Assembly: GCA_035938215.1 (NCBI GenBank)
Contig: DASZHC010000217.1
Location: 1 to 24,992, forward strand
DNA from: DASZHC01 sp035938215
GTDB taxonomy: Bacteria > Verrucomicrobiota > Verrucomicrobiia > Chthoniobacterales > JAFAMB01
DNA length: 24,992 nt
Direction of reading: 5' to 3'
The first letter of the stretch is position 1; every line of letters begins with the position of its first letter. Under the pieces are notes generated by a model. That model saw nothing but the letters and a program-made list of their open reading frames with translations. It searched no databases and was not told where the DNA came from. The position numbers and the translations under genes are program-made. Below, piece by piece: positions 14,036-22,252 of the stretch.

Positions 14036-15145
14036 TCAGCGAGGCGCCGCTTCAGACCAGCCTGAGCTTGTTTGAGCCCGATGTCTCAGGAAATGATCAC
14101 AGAGGACAAGGCAAGCCATCGCCTCGACCATCGGAACCGCCCTCGGCAAAACACACGGATCATGACGACCGCGCGCCGACAACTCCGTCGGCTCTCCGGA
14201 CGTGGTCACCGTCTCTTGGGGACGAAGTATCGTTGCAGTCGGCTTGAATGCGACTCGAAAGAAAATATTTTCTCCGTTGCTGATTCCCCCTTGAATGCCG
14301 CCGGAATAATTCGTCCGAGTTCGCACCCTGCCTTCCCTCATTTCGAAAGCGTCGTTATGTTCGGCGCCGGTTAACTCTGTACCGGCGAAGCCCGATCCAA
14401 TCTCAAAACCCTTCGTCGCTGGCAAGCTCAGCATCGCCTTCGCCAGATCAGCCTCCAACTTGTCGAAAACCGGTTCTCCAAGACCGGGAGGAATTCCGCG
14501 AGCGACACACTCAATCACTCCGCCGACCGAGTTTCCTTCCTTCCGCATCGTCTTGATCAGTTCAATCATCCGTTCGGCAGCAACCGGATCCGGGCAGCGA
14601 ACGATTGATTTTTCGACGTCTGCAACTTGAACGTTCGAGGAGTCCACAACTGCCTCGACGCGATGCACCCGCTTTACGTAAGCAACTATCTCAAATTCAG
14701 AAAACCAGGCGCGCAACACTTTCTTGGCAATGGTGCCCGCAGCAACTCGGCCGATGGTTTCCCGGGCCGAAGCGCGGCCTCCGCCCTGCCAATTTCGAAT
14801 GCCATACTTCGCTTGATAGGTGTAATCAGCGTGAGAGGGCCGAAAAGCGATCTCCATCTCTCGGTAGGCTTCCGGACGTGCATCCTTATTCCACACCATG
14901 ATCGAGATTGGCGTACCTAATGTGTAGCCTTCAAATACGCCGGAGAGAATCTGGCATCGATCCTCTTCCGCCCGCTGCGTCACGATTTCGCTCTGTCCGG
15001 GTCGTCTCCGGTCGAGGTCCAACTGCAGATCAGCCTCTGATAGAGGGATCCGAGGAGGGCACCCATCAACGACCGTCCCAACGCCACCGCCGTGTGATTC
15101 ACCCCAAGTAGCGACACGGAATAATACGCCAAAAATCGAGGACAT
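14036..15145 (-). CDS. aroC: Chorismate synthase
   Basis: This is a 369-residue enzyme of the shikimate pathway. It converts 5-enolpyruvylshikimate-3-phosphate to chorismate, needs reduced FMN, and acts in the cytoplasm. All signatures are present: ATWGESHGGGVGTVVDGCPP (with His18), RRRPGQ, GGGRASARETIGRVAAG, TNYSGGIQGGISNGENI and the C-terminal ARGRHDPCVLPRAVPMVEAM. Length and start (MSSIFGVLFRVATWGESHG) are normal. It is the first gene of a minus-strand run with cvpA, the DUF1232-like gene and gatB. The 226-bp gap to the divergent M29 gene shows no clear promoter. Confidence 0.98.
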   Translation of the reverse strand: MSSIFGVLFRVATWGESHGGGVGTVVDGCPPRIPLSEADLQLDLDRRRPGQSEIVTQRAEEDRCQILSGVFEGYTLGTPISIMVWNKDARPEAYREMEIAFRPSHADYTYQAKYGIRNWQGGGRASARETIGRVAAGTIAKKVLRAWFSEFEIVAYVKRVHRVEAVVDSSNVQVADVEKSIVRCPDPVAAERMIELIKTMRKEGNSVGGVIECVARGIPPGLGEPVFDKLEADLAKAMLSLPATKGFEIGSGFAGTELTGAEHNDAFEMREGRVRTRTNYSGGIQGGISNGENIFFRVAFKPTATILRPQETVTTSGEPTELSARGRHDPCVLPRAVPMVEAMACLVLCDHFLRHRAQTSSGWSEAAPR

Positions 15146-15371
15146 TTCTAAGAATCAGAATTACTCGAAGCGCAAAGCGCTCGCAAGTTATGAAGCGACT
15201 GTTTTTAAAGGACGCTTGCTGGTGTTCGCGAAGACCTGTGCGGCTTAATCGCAACGCTTCCATATCAGTCACGGACTTCGCGCGCCGGGAAGAATCAGCT
15301 GCAAGACGGACGGAGAGCAAACGGCGATACAGCTTTGACTAAGGCCATGAGCAGAACGAACGTGTTCCTTA

Positions 15372-16529
15372 ATGATTGCCCAACCTAAGCTGACTGTTCC
15401 AGAAACGTTTCCAGCATTCAGCCTCTCCCACCTGATAAAGACTGTCTTTGACCCTCATGCAGGCGAACGAGTGGCGATCTTGATCGATCTGGATAACCCT
15501 CAGGACATTAAGAACTTTTCGTTTTTGAAAAACCCGGACCTGACGATTCAAAAATATGCTTACGAGGTGTTTTACAAAGGGTTAAAAAAAGGTGTTCTCA
15601 GTGAGCTAAACCTCAGCGGCGGCGAAATTTTCGCGTACAAAATCACGGGAGGAAGTAACCTTGATCTCCCGGATGCCGCAGTTGCGCCCGATGGCACCAA
15701 TCTAAGCTTCGAAAACGACATCTATCCGAACTACAACCTTATTCTTTGTATTTCGACCTATTCGGCAACTGCGCCCCTGACTGCTTTCGCCAAAAAATTT
15801 GGCTTCAGAGGTGCCACCCTTCATGGCTTAAATCAGATTATTCTGAATAGCGGCTTGGCGGTCGACTACAATCAGGTCAGCAAAGATGCTGAGAAACTGC
15901 GTCTTGGTATGACCGGGGCCGACTGGGTTGAAATCGATTTTACCTATGGTCGGGACGAATTCACTCTACGCCTTGAACTGAGCAAACAAGAGGCCCAGAA
16001 AAGCCATGGTCTGTGCCGCGGGAGACCGGATATTGCAAACTTGCCTGCAGGCGAAATCTACTATGTGCCGACCGGCGCTTCCGGCCAGTTTCCTCTGAAA
16101 TTTGAAGATGGTACGATCGGACTGATGACTGTAAAGGGTGGCAGAATCGTGGACTCCAGGTTACTCAAAGGAAACCAGGAGACGATTGACGCTCACAAGC
16201 AGAAACTCCAGAGCGATCCATTGACAGGTGAGCTGGGAGAACTCGGATTCGGCACCCAGTTACTGCCGGTATCCGGCCGCGATATTCAGGATGAGAAAAT
16301 CCTCGGCACACTTCACGTGGCAACGGGGCGAAGTGATCATCTTGGCGGGCATCTGACTCCGGACAAATTCGTAAGCAAAAAGAATGCGACACACGACGAT
16401 ATATTGTTCGCACCGCACAAGACCCCGGAAATCAATGTTCCCCAGGTTCGAATGAAACGGAACGGCAAGGTAGAGATCCTGATTGAGAGTTTTCAACCGG
16501 CTCCGTACATGGCTGACCTGCTCGCGTAG
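15372..16529 (+). CDS. M29-type (AmpS/aminopeptidase T-like) metallopeptidase
   Basis: This is a 385-residue cytoplasmic protein without a signal peptide. The C-terminal half has the order of the M29 active site: a Glu in LPAGEIYYVPTG (Glu228), Glu290 in GELGELGFGTQ, His315 in GTLHVATGR and an H-x-D in NATHDDILF (His341, Asp343), with DEKILGTLH between them. In M29 enzymes such as AmpS these residues bind two metal ions and the enzyme removes N-terminal amino acids. The N-terminal half is divergent, and the protein is a little shorter than classical members (about 410). An aminopeptidase is likely, but a related dimetal hydrolase is possible. No Shine-Dalgarno is seen. The next gene follows after 92 nt on the same strand. 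Confidence 0.75.
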   Translation: MIAQPKLTVPETFPAFSLSHLIKTVFDPHAGERVAILIDLDNPQDIKNFSFLKNPDLTIQKYAYEVFYKGLKKGVLSELNLSGGEIFAYKITGGSNLDLPDAAVAPDGTNLSFENDIYPNYNLILCISTYSATAPLTAFAKKFGFRGATLHGLNQIILNSGLAVDYNQVSKDAEKLRLGMTGADWVEIDFTYGRDEFTLRLELSKQEAQKSHGLCRGRPDIANLPAGEIYYVPTGASGQFPLKFEDGTIGLMTVKGGRIVDSRLLKGNQETIDAHKQKLQSDPLTGELGELGFGTQLLPVSGRDIQDEKILGTLHVATGRSDHLGGHLTPDKFVSKKNATHDDILFAPHKTPEINVPQVRMKRNGKVEILIESFQPAPYMADLLA

Positions 16530-16621
16530 AATCTGAGCAGAATCGAATCCGGCGTTTGTTGAAGAGCCGGCGCAGCGGATAATCTGTTTCAAATGCCGGC
16601 GACTTGGCGTCCTTCCTCCCG

Positions 16622-17377
16622 ATGACGAGCATGTACGAAACCGATCTTCTTCTTAACCAGTATCTCCTTTTTCACTACGGGACCGCAGAGGATCAACTGC
16701 CATACGCTTTCGGGCCGCGGGATTCGCTCTTTTTCCCTCTGCGATGCGTGACCGAGTTTCTTCCAGAGATCGGGAAGGTTGAGCGTTCCCTTGACCTTGG
16801 TTGTGCCGTTGGACGCTCCACCTTTGAACTCTCGCGCTGGTCCGACGAAGCCCTCGGGATCGACTCTTCTCGTCGATTTATTCAATGCGCTCAATCTATC
16901 CAGAAAACAGGCCGAATTGAGATCCGGCGCACCGAAGAGGGAACAAACGTCACGCTCCTGCAAAGGGAGTTACCTTCGGATATCCGCCGTAAATCATGCA
17001 AGTTTGAAGTCGGAGACGCTACCAGTTTGGGGTCCGAGATCGGTTCGTTTGACGTCGTCCTCGCGGCTAATTTGATCGATCGCGTTGACCAGCCGCGAAA
17101 ATTACTGCGATCTCTCGCGGAAATTGTTCGTTCCGGCGGTCATCTGATTTTGACTTCTCCATACACTTGGCTTGAGGAATTCACGCCAATTGCAGAATGG
17201 ATGGGAGGAACCCGCGACAATCTGGGCCATGCGAAGCTATCGCTCGAGGGCTTGACCACTGAATTGAACAGTACTTTCAGCCATGAACAGACCAAAGACA
17301 TGCCGTTCCTGATCCGCGAACATGCGCGAAAATTTCAGTGGAGCGTAGCGCAAGCAACCCTTTGGAAGAGGAAATAG
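16622..17377 (+). CDS. Putative 4-mercaptohistidine N1-methyltransferase (OvoA C-terminal-type)
   Basis: This is a 251-residue SAM-dependent methyltransferase. Motif I is SLDLGCAVGRSTFELSR. Further landmarks are FDVVLAANLIDRVDQP, SPYTWLEEFTPIAEWMGG and the end MPFLIREHARKFQWSVAQAT. These are the signatures of the methyltransferase found as the C-terminal domain of OvoA or as a stand-alone protein. In OvoA it methylates the N1 of 5-sulfanyl(mercapto)histidine to give ovothiol A, a redox-active thiol. The sulfoxide-synthase half (DinB/FGE-sulfatase-type) is not in the window, so it must be elsewhere if the pathway is complete. I chose the ATG at 16622 because upstream in-frame codons lack an ATG; 16631 is also possible. 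Confidence 0.85.
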   Translation: MTSMYETDLLLNQYLLFHYGTAEDQLPYAFGPRDSLFFPLRCVTEFLPEIGKVERSLDLGCAVGRSTFELSRWSDEALGIDSSRRFIQCAQSIQKTGRIEIRRTEEGTNVTLLQRELPSDIRRKSCKFEVGDATSLGSEIGSFDVVLAANLIDRVDQPRKLLRSLAEIVRSGGHLILTSPYTWLEEFTPIAEWMGGTRDNLGHAKLSLEGLTTELNSTFSHEQTKDMPFLIREHARKFQWSVAQATLWKRK

Positions 17378-17452
17378 GCGAGGAGCAAAGAGCTCAGTCA
17401 CGGAGCTCCACAACCGGCCGATCCCCTGGAAGGCTTCCGCTCCGTCGGCGCC

Positions 17453-17484
17453 GTGAAATGGTGTAAAATGGTGTAAAATGGTGT
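17453..17484. repeat. 10-bp tandem repeat (GTGTAAAATG)
   Basis: Two perfect GTGTAAAATG units (17461-17480) are preceded by a shortened unit GTGAAATG and followed by the start of another (GTGT). It lies about 75 bp after the methyltransferase stop. No function is visible. Confidence 0.65.
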
Positions 17485-17529
17485 TGACGTCACCTACCGG
17501 CGGCTGCGAGGGGGTTCTTTTCCAGATAG

Positions 17530-17614
17530 GGACGGCCTCCGTGCCGTCCCATTTTTCTCCCTCTTATTCTTACTCGAATTGAGAATAATTAGTCGGACGG
17601 CACAGAGGCCGTCC
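17530..17614 (+). repeat. REPIN-like double palindrome, copy 2
   Basis: Unit 17530-17549 (GGACGGC, loop CTCCGT, GCCGTCC) and unit 17595-17614 (GGACGGC, loop ACAGAG, GCCGTCC) are inverse copies of each other with one mismatch in 20 bases. The spacer is 45 nt. Blocks around each unit match the inverted copy at 12592-12680. It lies between convergent genes. Confidence 0.8.
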
Positions 17615-17648
17615 CTTAATGGCCGTCCCTTAATGGCCGTCCCTTAAT
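17607..17648 (+). repeat. Three tandem 14-bp repeats fused to the REPIN-like element
   Basis: GGCCGTCCCTTAAT occurs three times without interruption at 17607-17620, 17621-17634 and 17635-17648. The first copy is the outer end of the right palindromic unit, so the array is a local expansion of the element's end. Confidence 0.85.
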
Positions 17649-17700
17649 AGCCGAACATCACCGAAAATCGCTATTCTCGGCGGGCATCTCGGAGATCTGA

Positions 17701-17810
17701 CCCTACCAACCCTACCGACGCGTGTGGTAGATTGGTAGGGCGAGCCTCCGGGCGAGCCGCCTTTAGAGAGAGGTCAAAGGGTGGCGGCTCAGCAGGAGCT
17801 TCGCCCTACC
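17701..17810. repeat. Long imperfect palindrome (GGTAGGGCGA family)
   Basis: The arms at 17734-17761 and 17783-17810 are 28 nt each. They pair at 23 of 28 positions around a 21-nt centre and share the ends GGTAGGGCGA and GAGCCGCC. A second stem uses CCCTACCAA at 17701-17709 with TTGGTAGGG at 17732-17740, so two alternative folds compete. It lies in the convergent gap, within 65 bp of the lipoprotein stop. Confidence 0.8.
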
Positions 17811-17874
17811 GCGTGATACCCTCACCATCCCAAGTTCCTGGCACAAGTCACAGAGCCGCAGGCCGTTGAGCACC

Positions 17875-18474
17875 CTATCGCGACTTTCTACCGTGTGGGA
17901 CGGCGCCTGAAACCGGGGGCACGATTCTCGGGCTCGACGGATTCACTTGAAGGGTTACGCGCATTTTATCGTACCCGACAACGATCGCCTCAAGAATATA
18001 CGCCCGTCCGGCAGACATATCGCGAGTAGATACGTTTCCGACAAATTCTACGCGCTCTGCAGGATTGATGATGACATAACCGGGAGTCTGAGTAACCGGC
18101 TGGTCATCAGACCATTGCACCAGCTTTTTTCCATTCGTATCCCGAAGGATAAAATCGTACTTCCTGCTGTCGTTGAAAATAAAGTTCACAGACTTCCGAG
18201 ATCGATTGATCAGCAGAAGGTGAGCCTCTAACGCGCGCGTGTCGGATAGTCGAACGAATTCAGGGACTATTTTCAGCCGCATCTCGACACCATAGTAAAC
18301 CGGACCGGAAACGGGGCCAAATGGATCGGATTTCCTGGGTTTTGTGACCGCGGCACCGGTGTCTTCTTTCTTGCTTTTGCCAAAGAACGGCACCCACCGG
18401 TAAACTCCACTGGAACTGGAACAACCAGCGAGCGAGATGAGCATCCCGGCATAGATCGCAACACGAAAATTCAT
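17875..18474 (-). CDS. Lipoprotein with BsuPI-like domain
   Basis: This is a 199-residue envelope lipoprotein. It has a basic-hydrophobic leader and a lipobox, LAGC with Cys18, as acylation site. A short polar linker (residues 19-55) leads to an Ig-like beta domain (about 58-180) with LLINRSRKSVNFIFNDSRKYDFILRDTNGKKLVQWS. This is the pattern of BsuPI, the intracellular proteinase-inhibitor domain first described in Bacillus, which is common as a periplasmic or outer-membrane module of unclear role. The tail PSSPRIVPPVSG is Pro-rich. It is divergent from the L,D-transpeptidase-like gene with 63 nt between the starts. A protease inhibitor is only one possible role. Confidence 0.75.
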   Translation of the reverse strand: MNFRVAIYAGMLISLAGCSSSSGVYRWVPFFGKSKKEDTGAAVTKPRKSDPFGPVSGPVYYGVEMRLKIVPEFVRLSDTRALEAHLLLINRSRKSVNFIFNDSRKYDFILRDTNGKKLVQWSDDQPVTQTPGYVIINPAERVEFVGNVSTRDMSAGRAYILEAIVVGYDKMRVTLQVNPSSPRIVPPVSGAVPHGRKSR

Positions 18475-18537
18475 TGTGACGGTTTAACGGATGGCGAGCC
18501 GGGTTGCAAATCCTATCCGATACCGTCAAAGTCGGCT

Positions 18538-19305
18538 ATGCCCAGCGGTACCTTTGCACCGAATCTCCATTTCTTTCTACTTTTGTTCGCATTTACCTTT
18601 TGCTGCCACGCCGAAGATCGTTTGAGTCCCTCTGTGAGCCAACTCCTGGTCGCCATCGCGCCGAGCTGGGATAGCATGAACGGAAAGCTTCAGCGCTTGG
18701 AGAAAGCCGAGGCCGGATGGCGCCCCTCCGGTCCGCCGATAGCGGTGCTTTTTGGGAAATCCGGATTGGCTTGGGGCAGAGGTTTGCTTGTTGGTCAAGG
18801 AGGAGGACCGGTCAAAGTCGAGCGAGATCATCGAGCGCCTGCGGGCGTATTTGGCATCGGAATGATCTACACATACGATCACTCTTTGCCGCCGGGCGCC
18901 GACTATCCGTTCCACACGGTGGGCGAGAGAGACGCATGGGTTGACGACATGCACAGCAGCCATTACAACCAGCATGTCACCGTGAACTCACGCAATCCTC
19001 CTCCATGGTTTCAGAAGCAGAAAATGCGGCGCGGAGATTTCGCGTATCGCTGGCTGATCGAAATCAGGCATAACGCTGATCCCCCTGTACCGGGATTCGG
19101 CAGCGCGATCTTCTTCCACATTCGGCGCGGGCCGCAACGCCCGTCCACAGGATGCACAACTATGGCCGAGCAAAATCTGGTAGAGATTGTTCGCTGGCTC
19201 CGAGCGAGCGCCAGCCCCGAGTATGTTTGTTTGCCTAAGGCAGAATATCTCTCGCGCTGGCATGCATGGGGACTCCCGGATCCCACGGTCACACAGCTGT
19301 TCTAG
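18538..19305 (+). CDS. YkuD-type L,D-transpeptidase-like exported protein
   Basis: This is a 255-residue protein with an N-terminal signal sequence (HFFLLLFAFTFCCHAED). The catalytic motif is clear: His194 in IFFHIRRGPQ and Ser203-Thr-Gly-Cys206 in RPSTGCTTMAE, matching the H-x(8-10)-S/T-x-G-C of the YkuD fold with Cys206 as the nucleophile. The arrangement with RAPAGVFGIGMIYTYD earlier is that of the COG3786 (YafK/ErfK-relative) branch. Family members cross-link peptidoglycan (3-3 bonds) or attach or release lipoproteins. It contains an unusually long insertion (about 110-190) rich in Pro and His. The start is uncertain, because no RBS precedes 18538. A terminator-like hairpin follows at 19353. 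Confidence 0.85.
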   Translation: MPSGTFAPNLHFFLLLFAFTFCCHAEDRLSPSVSQLLVAIAPSWDSMNGKLQRLEKAEAGWRPSGPPIAVLFGKSGLAWGRGLLVGQGGGPVKVERDHRAPAGVFGIGMIYTYDHSLPPGADYPFHTVGERDAWVDDMHSSHYNQHVTVNSRNPPPWFQKQKMRRGDFAYRWLIEIRHNADPPVPGFGSAIFFHIRRGPQRPSTGCTTMAEQNLVEIVRWLRASASPEYVCLPKAEYLSRWHAWGLPDPTVTQLF

Positions 19306-19352
19306 TGCACAGTATCGCTTTAGATACGCACCCTCCACCGCCAGGCCGGCTC

Positions 19353-19373
19353 GGACCGCCTTGCCGGCGGCCC
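19353..19373 (+). terminator. Terminator-like hairpin after the L,D-transpeptidase gene
   Basis: GGACCGCC (19353-19360) and GGCGGCCC (19366-19373) pair at 7 of 8 positions around loop TTGCC and are followed by ATTTTG. The stem is strong but the T-run is short, so termination is likely but unproven. It separates this gene from the chelatase operon. Confidence 0.4.
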
Positions 19374-19466
19374 ATTTTGAACGCAACGAAGCCCAAGGGA
19401 TTTAGGAGACGGTACACTAGGATTGAAACTATTTGAGGAATTTCCCGATCCATCGAAGTTGAACAG

Positions 19467-20285
19467 ATGATCGATAAACGGAGCAGCGCTTTGATCCTTG
19501 TTGGCCACGGATCAACTCTCAATCCGGATTCGAGCGCCCCGACGTTTCAACACGCCGACGAGATCATTCAGCGCGACGTATTCGCGGAAGTACACTGTGC
19601 GTTCTGGAAGGAAGAACCGAGTTTGCGCGAGGTCTTGTACATGGTGGATAGCGACCATGCGTATGTCGTGCCCAACTTTATCAGCGAAGGTTACTTTACG
19701 GAAACCGTCATTCCGCGAGAACTCGAACTTAGCGGCCCGATCTCACATCGAATGGGCAAAACGATTGGCTACTGTGATCCCGTAGGTAACGATCCCCGAA
19801 TGGTGGACCTCATCCTCCGCAGCGCCCGGCGGGTCGCTCCCAATGTACCTGCTGATCAGGCGAGCCTGCTCGTCGTCGGTCACGGGACGAGCCTGAATGA
19901 GAAGTCCGCCGAAGCGACCTTGCGTCAAGTCGCGCAAATCAGGCGCAAAGGTTTTTACGCGGAGGTCGCCGAGGCTTACATGGAAGAAGCTCCCTTTATC
20001 GGTGACTGGCGAAAAAATACGTCGCAGCGCTGCGTTATCGTCGTCCCCTTTTTCATCGCTGACGGATTGCACAGCTACCAGGATATCCCGGTTTTGCTCG
20101 GTATTGAGCCGGAGGCCAGAGTCGCGGCCGGCCAGCAGGAGGTTTTCCGCCGCAATCCGTATCACCTCGACGGCAGAGAACTTTATTATGCCAAGGCAAT
20201 TGGCTCGGAACCTTCGATGGCCGACATCATTATCGAAACGGTCGATCGTTTCCTGCAAAAATATTCTGGCGCTGCAGCCGCATGA
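19467..20285 (+). CDS. Two-domain CbiX-like sirohydrochlorin chelatase
   Basis: This is a 272-residue protein made of two CbiX/SirB-like halves. The first has LILVGHGS with His14, and the second has LLVVGHGTSLNEKS with His139. CbiX-type chelatases insert Co or Fe into sirohydrochlorin using two His ligands. The second half also has the partner His202 (IADGLHSYQDIP). In the first half the matching position is Phe (SEGYFTETVIP), so only the C-terminal site looks complete. The product is siroheme or a cobalamin precursor; the metal cannot be told from sequence. The stop overlaps the next gene's start (ATGA), and that partner is a DR2241-like iron-sulfur protein, a combination fused into one protein in Deinococcus DR2241. 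Confidence 0.85.
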   Translation: MIDKRSSALILVGHGSTLNPDSSAPTFQHADEIIQRDVFAEVHCAFWKEEPSLREVLYMVDSDHAYVVPNFISEGYFTETVIPRELELSGPISHRMGKTIGYCDPVGNDPRMVDLILRSARRVAPNVPADQASLLVVGHGTSLNEKSAEATLRQVAQIRRKGFYAEVAEAYMEEAPFIGDWRKNTSQRCVIVVPFFIADGLHSYQDIPVLLGIEPEARVAAGQQEVFRRNPYHLDGRELYYAKAIGSEPSMADIIIETVDRFLQKYSGAAAA

Positions 20286-20971
20286 GTAACGATGAACTAA
20301 AGGAGTTGATCCAGGCAGGGTATCACGCGATCGGAGAACTTGAGTTCGCGGAGACGCCGGACGGTTACCGTCTTTACCATCGGAGGGATCGAAATTCCTT
20401 ATCCAAAACAAAAGTTCTTCGGTCTCCTGAGGACGCGAGAGAAGTCGCCAAATACGACCGCACAGGCGCATACAGGCCGTTGAAAGGAGCGCCCAACATG
20501 CCTTCGGGATGGATGCTCGAATTAACGGATCTGGACGCGCTCGGGAAGGCTTTGGACTATTTCTATCCCGCGGCCCTAGGAACATGGAAAGCATTCAGAG
20601 AAAGGAATGCGGGCGTCGTGAGTTTCCGCCATACGCTTGATCGTCAGACAGGGATGTATCGCATTGCTCAAAAGATAACTACCGAGCAGGCGGAAAATCT
20701 TGTGCAGAGGTTCTGCAACTCCGACGGTCGCTGTTTGCGAACGATTCTTTGGGGAATCGAGCCGGATCGGCCTTCAGCATTTCTACCTCGCTCAAAATCT
20801 GATCCGTCCGTCGATCAGACCGGCGAAGGCCGCAGGGTCATCCCCTATCTATGCCTTGAAGGCTGCAATATGTTAGTGGCCGCAGCGAGAAAAGTTATTG
20901 TCGCCCAGCGAAAAACCGCAGGCTCAAAAGTGGTCAAAATTGGGGAGATGCCTGAAAATCAGCATCATTAG
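20282..20971 (+). CDS. DR2241-like protein with 4Fe-4S-type cysteines
   Basis: This is a 229-residue protein that starts inside the chelatase stop codon (4-nt overlap), so the two are translationally coupled. The N-terminal two thirds match the alpha/beta 'stabilising' region of the DR2241 family (YRLYHRRDRNS, PSGWMLELTDLDALGKALDYFYPAALGTW). The C-terminal part has four cysteines: Cys145 and Cys151 (RFCNSDGRCLRTILWG) and Cys191 and Cys195 (YLCLEGCNMLVAAARK), the expected ligands of a 4Fe-4S cluster. In this family the module sits beside or fused to CbiX. The cluster's role (redox or structural) is not established. DR2241 assignment is from memory of the motif order. Confidence 0.8.
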   Translation: MSNDELKELIQAGYHAIGELEFAETPDGYRLYHRRDRNSLSKTKVLRSPEDAREVAKYDRTGAYRPLKGAPNMPSGWMLELTDLDALGKALDYFYPAALGTWKAFRERNAGVVSFRHTLDRQTGMYRIAQKITTEQAENLVQRFCNSDGRCLRTILWGIEPDRPSAFLPRSKSDPSVDQTGEGRRVIPYLCLEGCNMLVAAARKVIVAQRKTAGSKVVKIGEMPENQHH

Positions 20972-21028
20972 AATCCTTGAAAAGCAAAACCGGTTGCAGC
21001 TGAGCCAAGTTTTTCTCTGTATCCGCAC

Positions 21029-22252
21029 ATGATCGCGTATCGTTGCAGAACGCTCGTTCCGATGAATGGAGCGCCCATTGAAAACGGCGCATTCGTGGTA
21101 GATGGAACTTCAATAGTTGAAGCAGGCACTGCGCAACAAATTCTACGCAAACATACGGGAGAGGTGGTCGACCTCGGTGAAGTAGCCGTGCTACCCGGTT
21201 TGATCAATGCCCATTGCCACCTCGACTATACGCTCATGCGGGGAGCAATCCTCCCGGCGCGCAGTTTCTCTCACTGGGTTAACAGGATCAATGCGCTGAA
21301 AAGATCATTCACCGATAGCGATTACGTTCGCGCGATGCATCTCGGCTTCGCAGAGCTCCGCCGAAACGGGGTAACAACTGTTCTGGACATTGTTGCGAAT
21401 CCGCAAATTTTTCCGTTCCTTCCAAGCGCTCCCATTCGAACATGGTTTTGTCTGGAACTCGTCGATGTCCGCCCGCGCCCCTGGGTTGACGTGTCGGCCT
21501 ACGGCTCCTGGCTATTCTTCTCCGAGAAGGTGAAACCAATCGGTGGATTGGGTCTCAGCCCGCATGCGCCGTACACGGCCTCCCCAAAGATGTACGAACT
21601 TGCGCTCAAATGTGCGCGCATGCTCAATATGCTGATCACCACTCACGTGGGCGAATCACACGAGGAGTACGACATGTTCGCAGGAAATCGGGGAGCGCTT
21701 TACGAGTTTCTTGCGAAGTTGGGACGGCCGATGACTGACTGTGGAGCAACATCTCCGCTGCGGCATCTGATCAAAAACGGTTTGATCGGCGAGGATTGCA
21801 TTTTAGCGCACTTGAACGAATTGGATAACGACGATCTGGAACTCCTCAATGACGCGAGATGGCGCGCGTTGCACGTTGTCCATTGCCCGAAGAGTCATCG
21901 ATTCCTGCATCATCGACGCTTTCCGATGGAGGCATTGATTGAGCGTGGCTTGAACGTTTGCCTCGGCACCGATAGCCTCGCGAGCAACGACTCGCTTAAT
22001 CTTTTTTCCGAGATGCGCACCGCTAAAAAAAACTACCCAAAGCTCGCGGCTCGGGAACTTTTGGAGATGGTTACCGTGCGACCGGCCCACGCCTTGAAAA
22101 TGGAACGTGTTTTAGGCAGGATCGCCAGTGGCTATCTGGCCGATTTAATTGCCATTCCCTTCACGGGATCTGTCGATGAAGTATACGAAGCAATTATCCA
22201 AAACCGAGGTTCGATCGAATGGATGATGATCAACGGAAAAATCGCGGCCTAA
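21029..22252 (+). CDS. Amidohydrolase of the deaminase type, possibly aminodeoxyfutalosine deaminase-like
   Basis: This is a 407-residue TIM-barrel metal hydrolase with a beta-sandwich formed by both ends. Metal-site residues are His62 and His64 (PGLINAHCHLDYTLMRG), His206 (THVGESHEE, with Glu209 as the likely acid/base) and Asp315 (LGTDSLASND). SPHAPYTASP supplies another conserved His. This order belongs to the SsnA/MtaD/cytosine-deaminase-like group, which deaminates purine-like substrates. The 'VGES-EE...G-LYEFL-LGRP' segment is seen in aminodeoxyfutalosine deaminases of the futalosine menaquinone route. No other mqn gene is nearby, so substrate is open. Its TAA stop shares one base with the next ATG (TAATG), indicating coupling. 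Confidence 0.85.
   Translation: MIAYRCRTLVPMNGAPIENGAFVVDGTSIVEAGTAQQILRKHTGEVVDLGEVAVLPGLINAHCHLDYTLMRGAILPARSFSHWVNRINALKRSFTDSDYVRAMHLGFAELRRNGVTTVLDIVANPQIFPFLPSAPIRTWFCLELVDVRPRPWVDVSAYGSWLFFSEKVKPIGGLGLSPHAPYTASPKMYELALKCARMLNMLITTHVGESHEEYDMFAGNRGALYEFLAKLGRPMTDCGATSPLRHLIKNGLIGEDCILAHLNELDNDDLELLNDARWRALHVVHCPKSHRFLHHRRFPMEALIERGLNVCLGTDSLASNDSLNLFSEMRTAKKNYPKLAARELLEMVTVRPAHALKMERVLGRIASGYLADLIAIPFTGSVDEVYEAIIQNRGSIEWMMINGKIAA

Noticed and set aside
17451..17810. CRISPR array
   Set aside because: Repeats are adjacent or palindromic with no regular unique spacers, and no cas genes are present.
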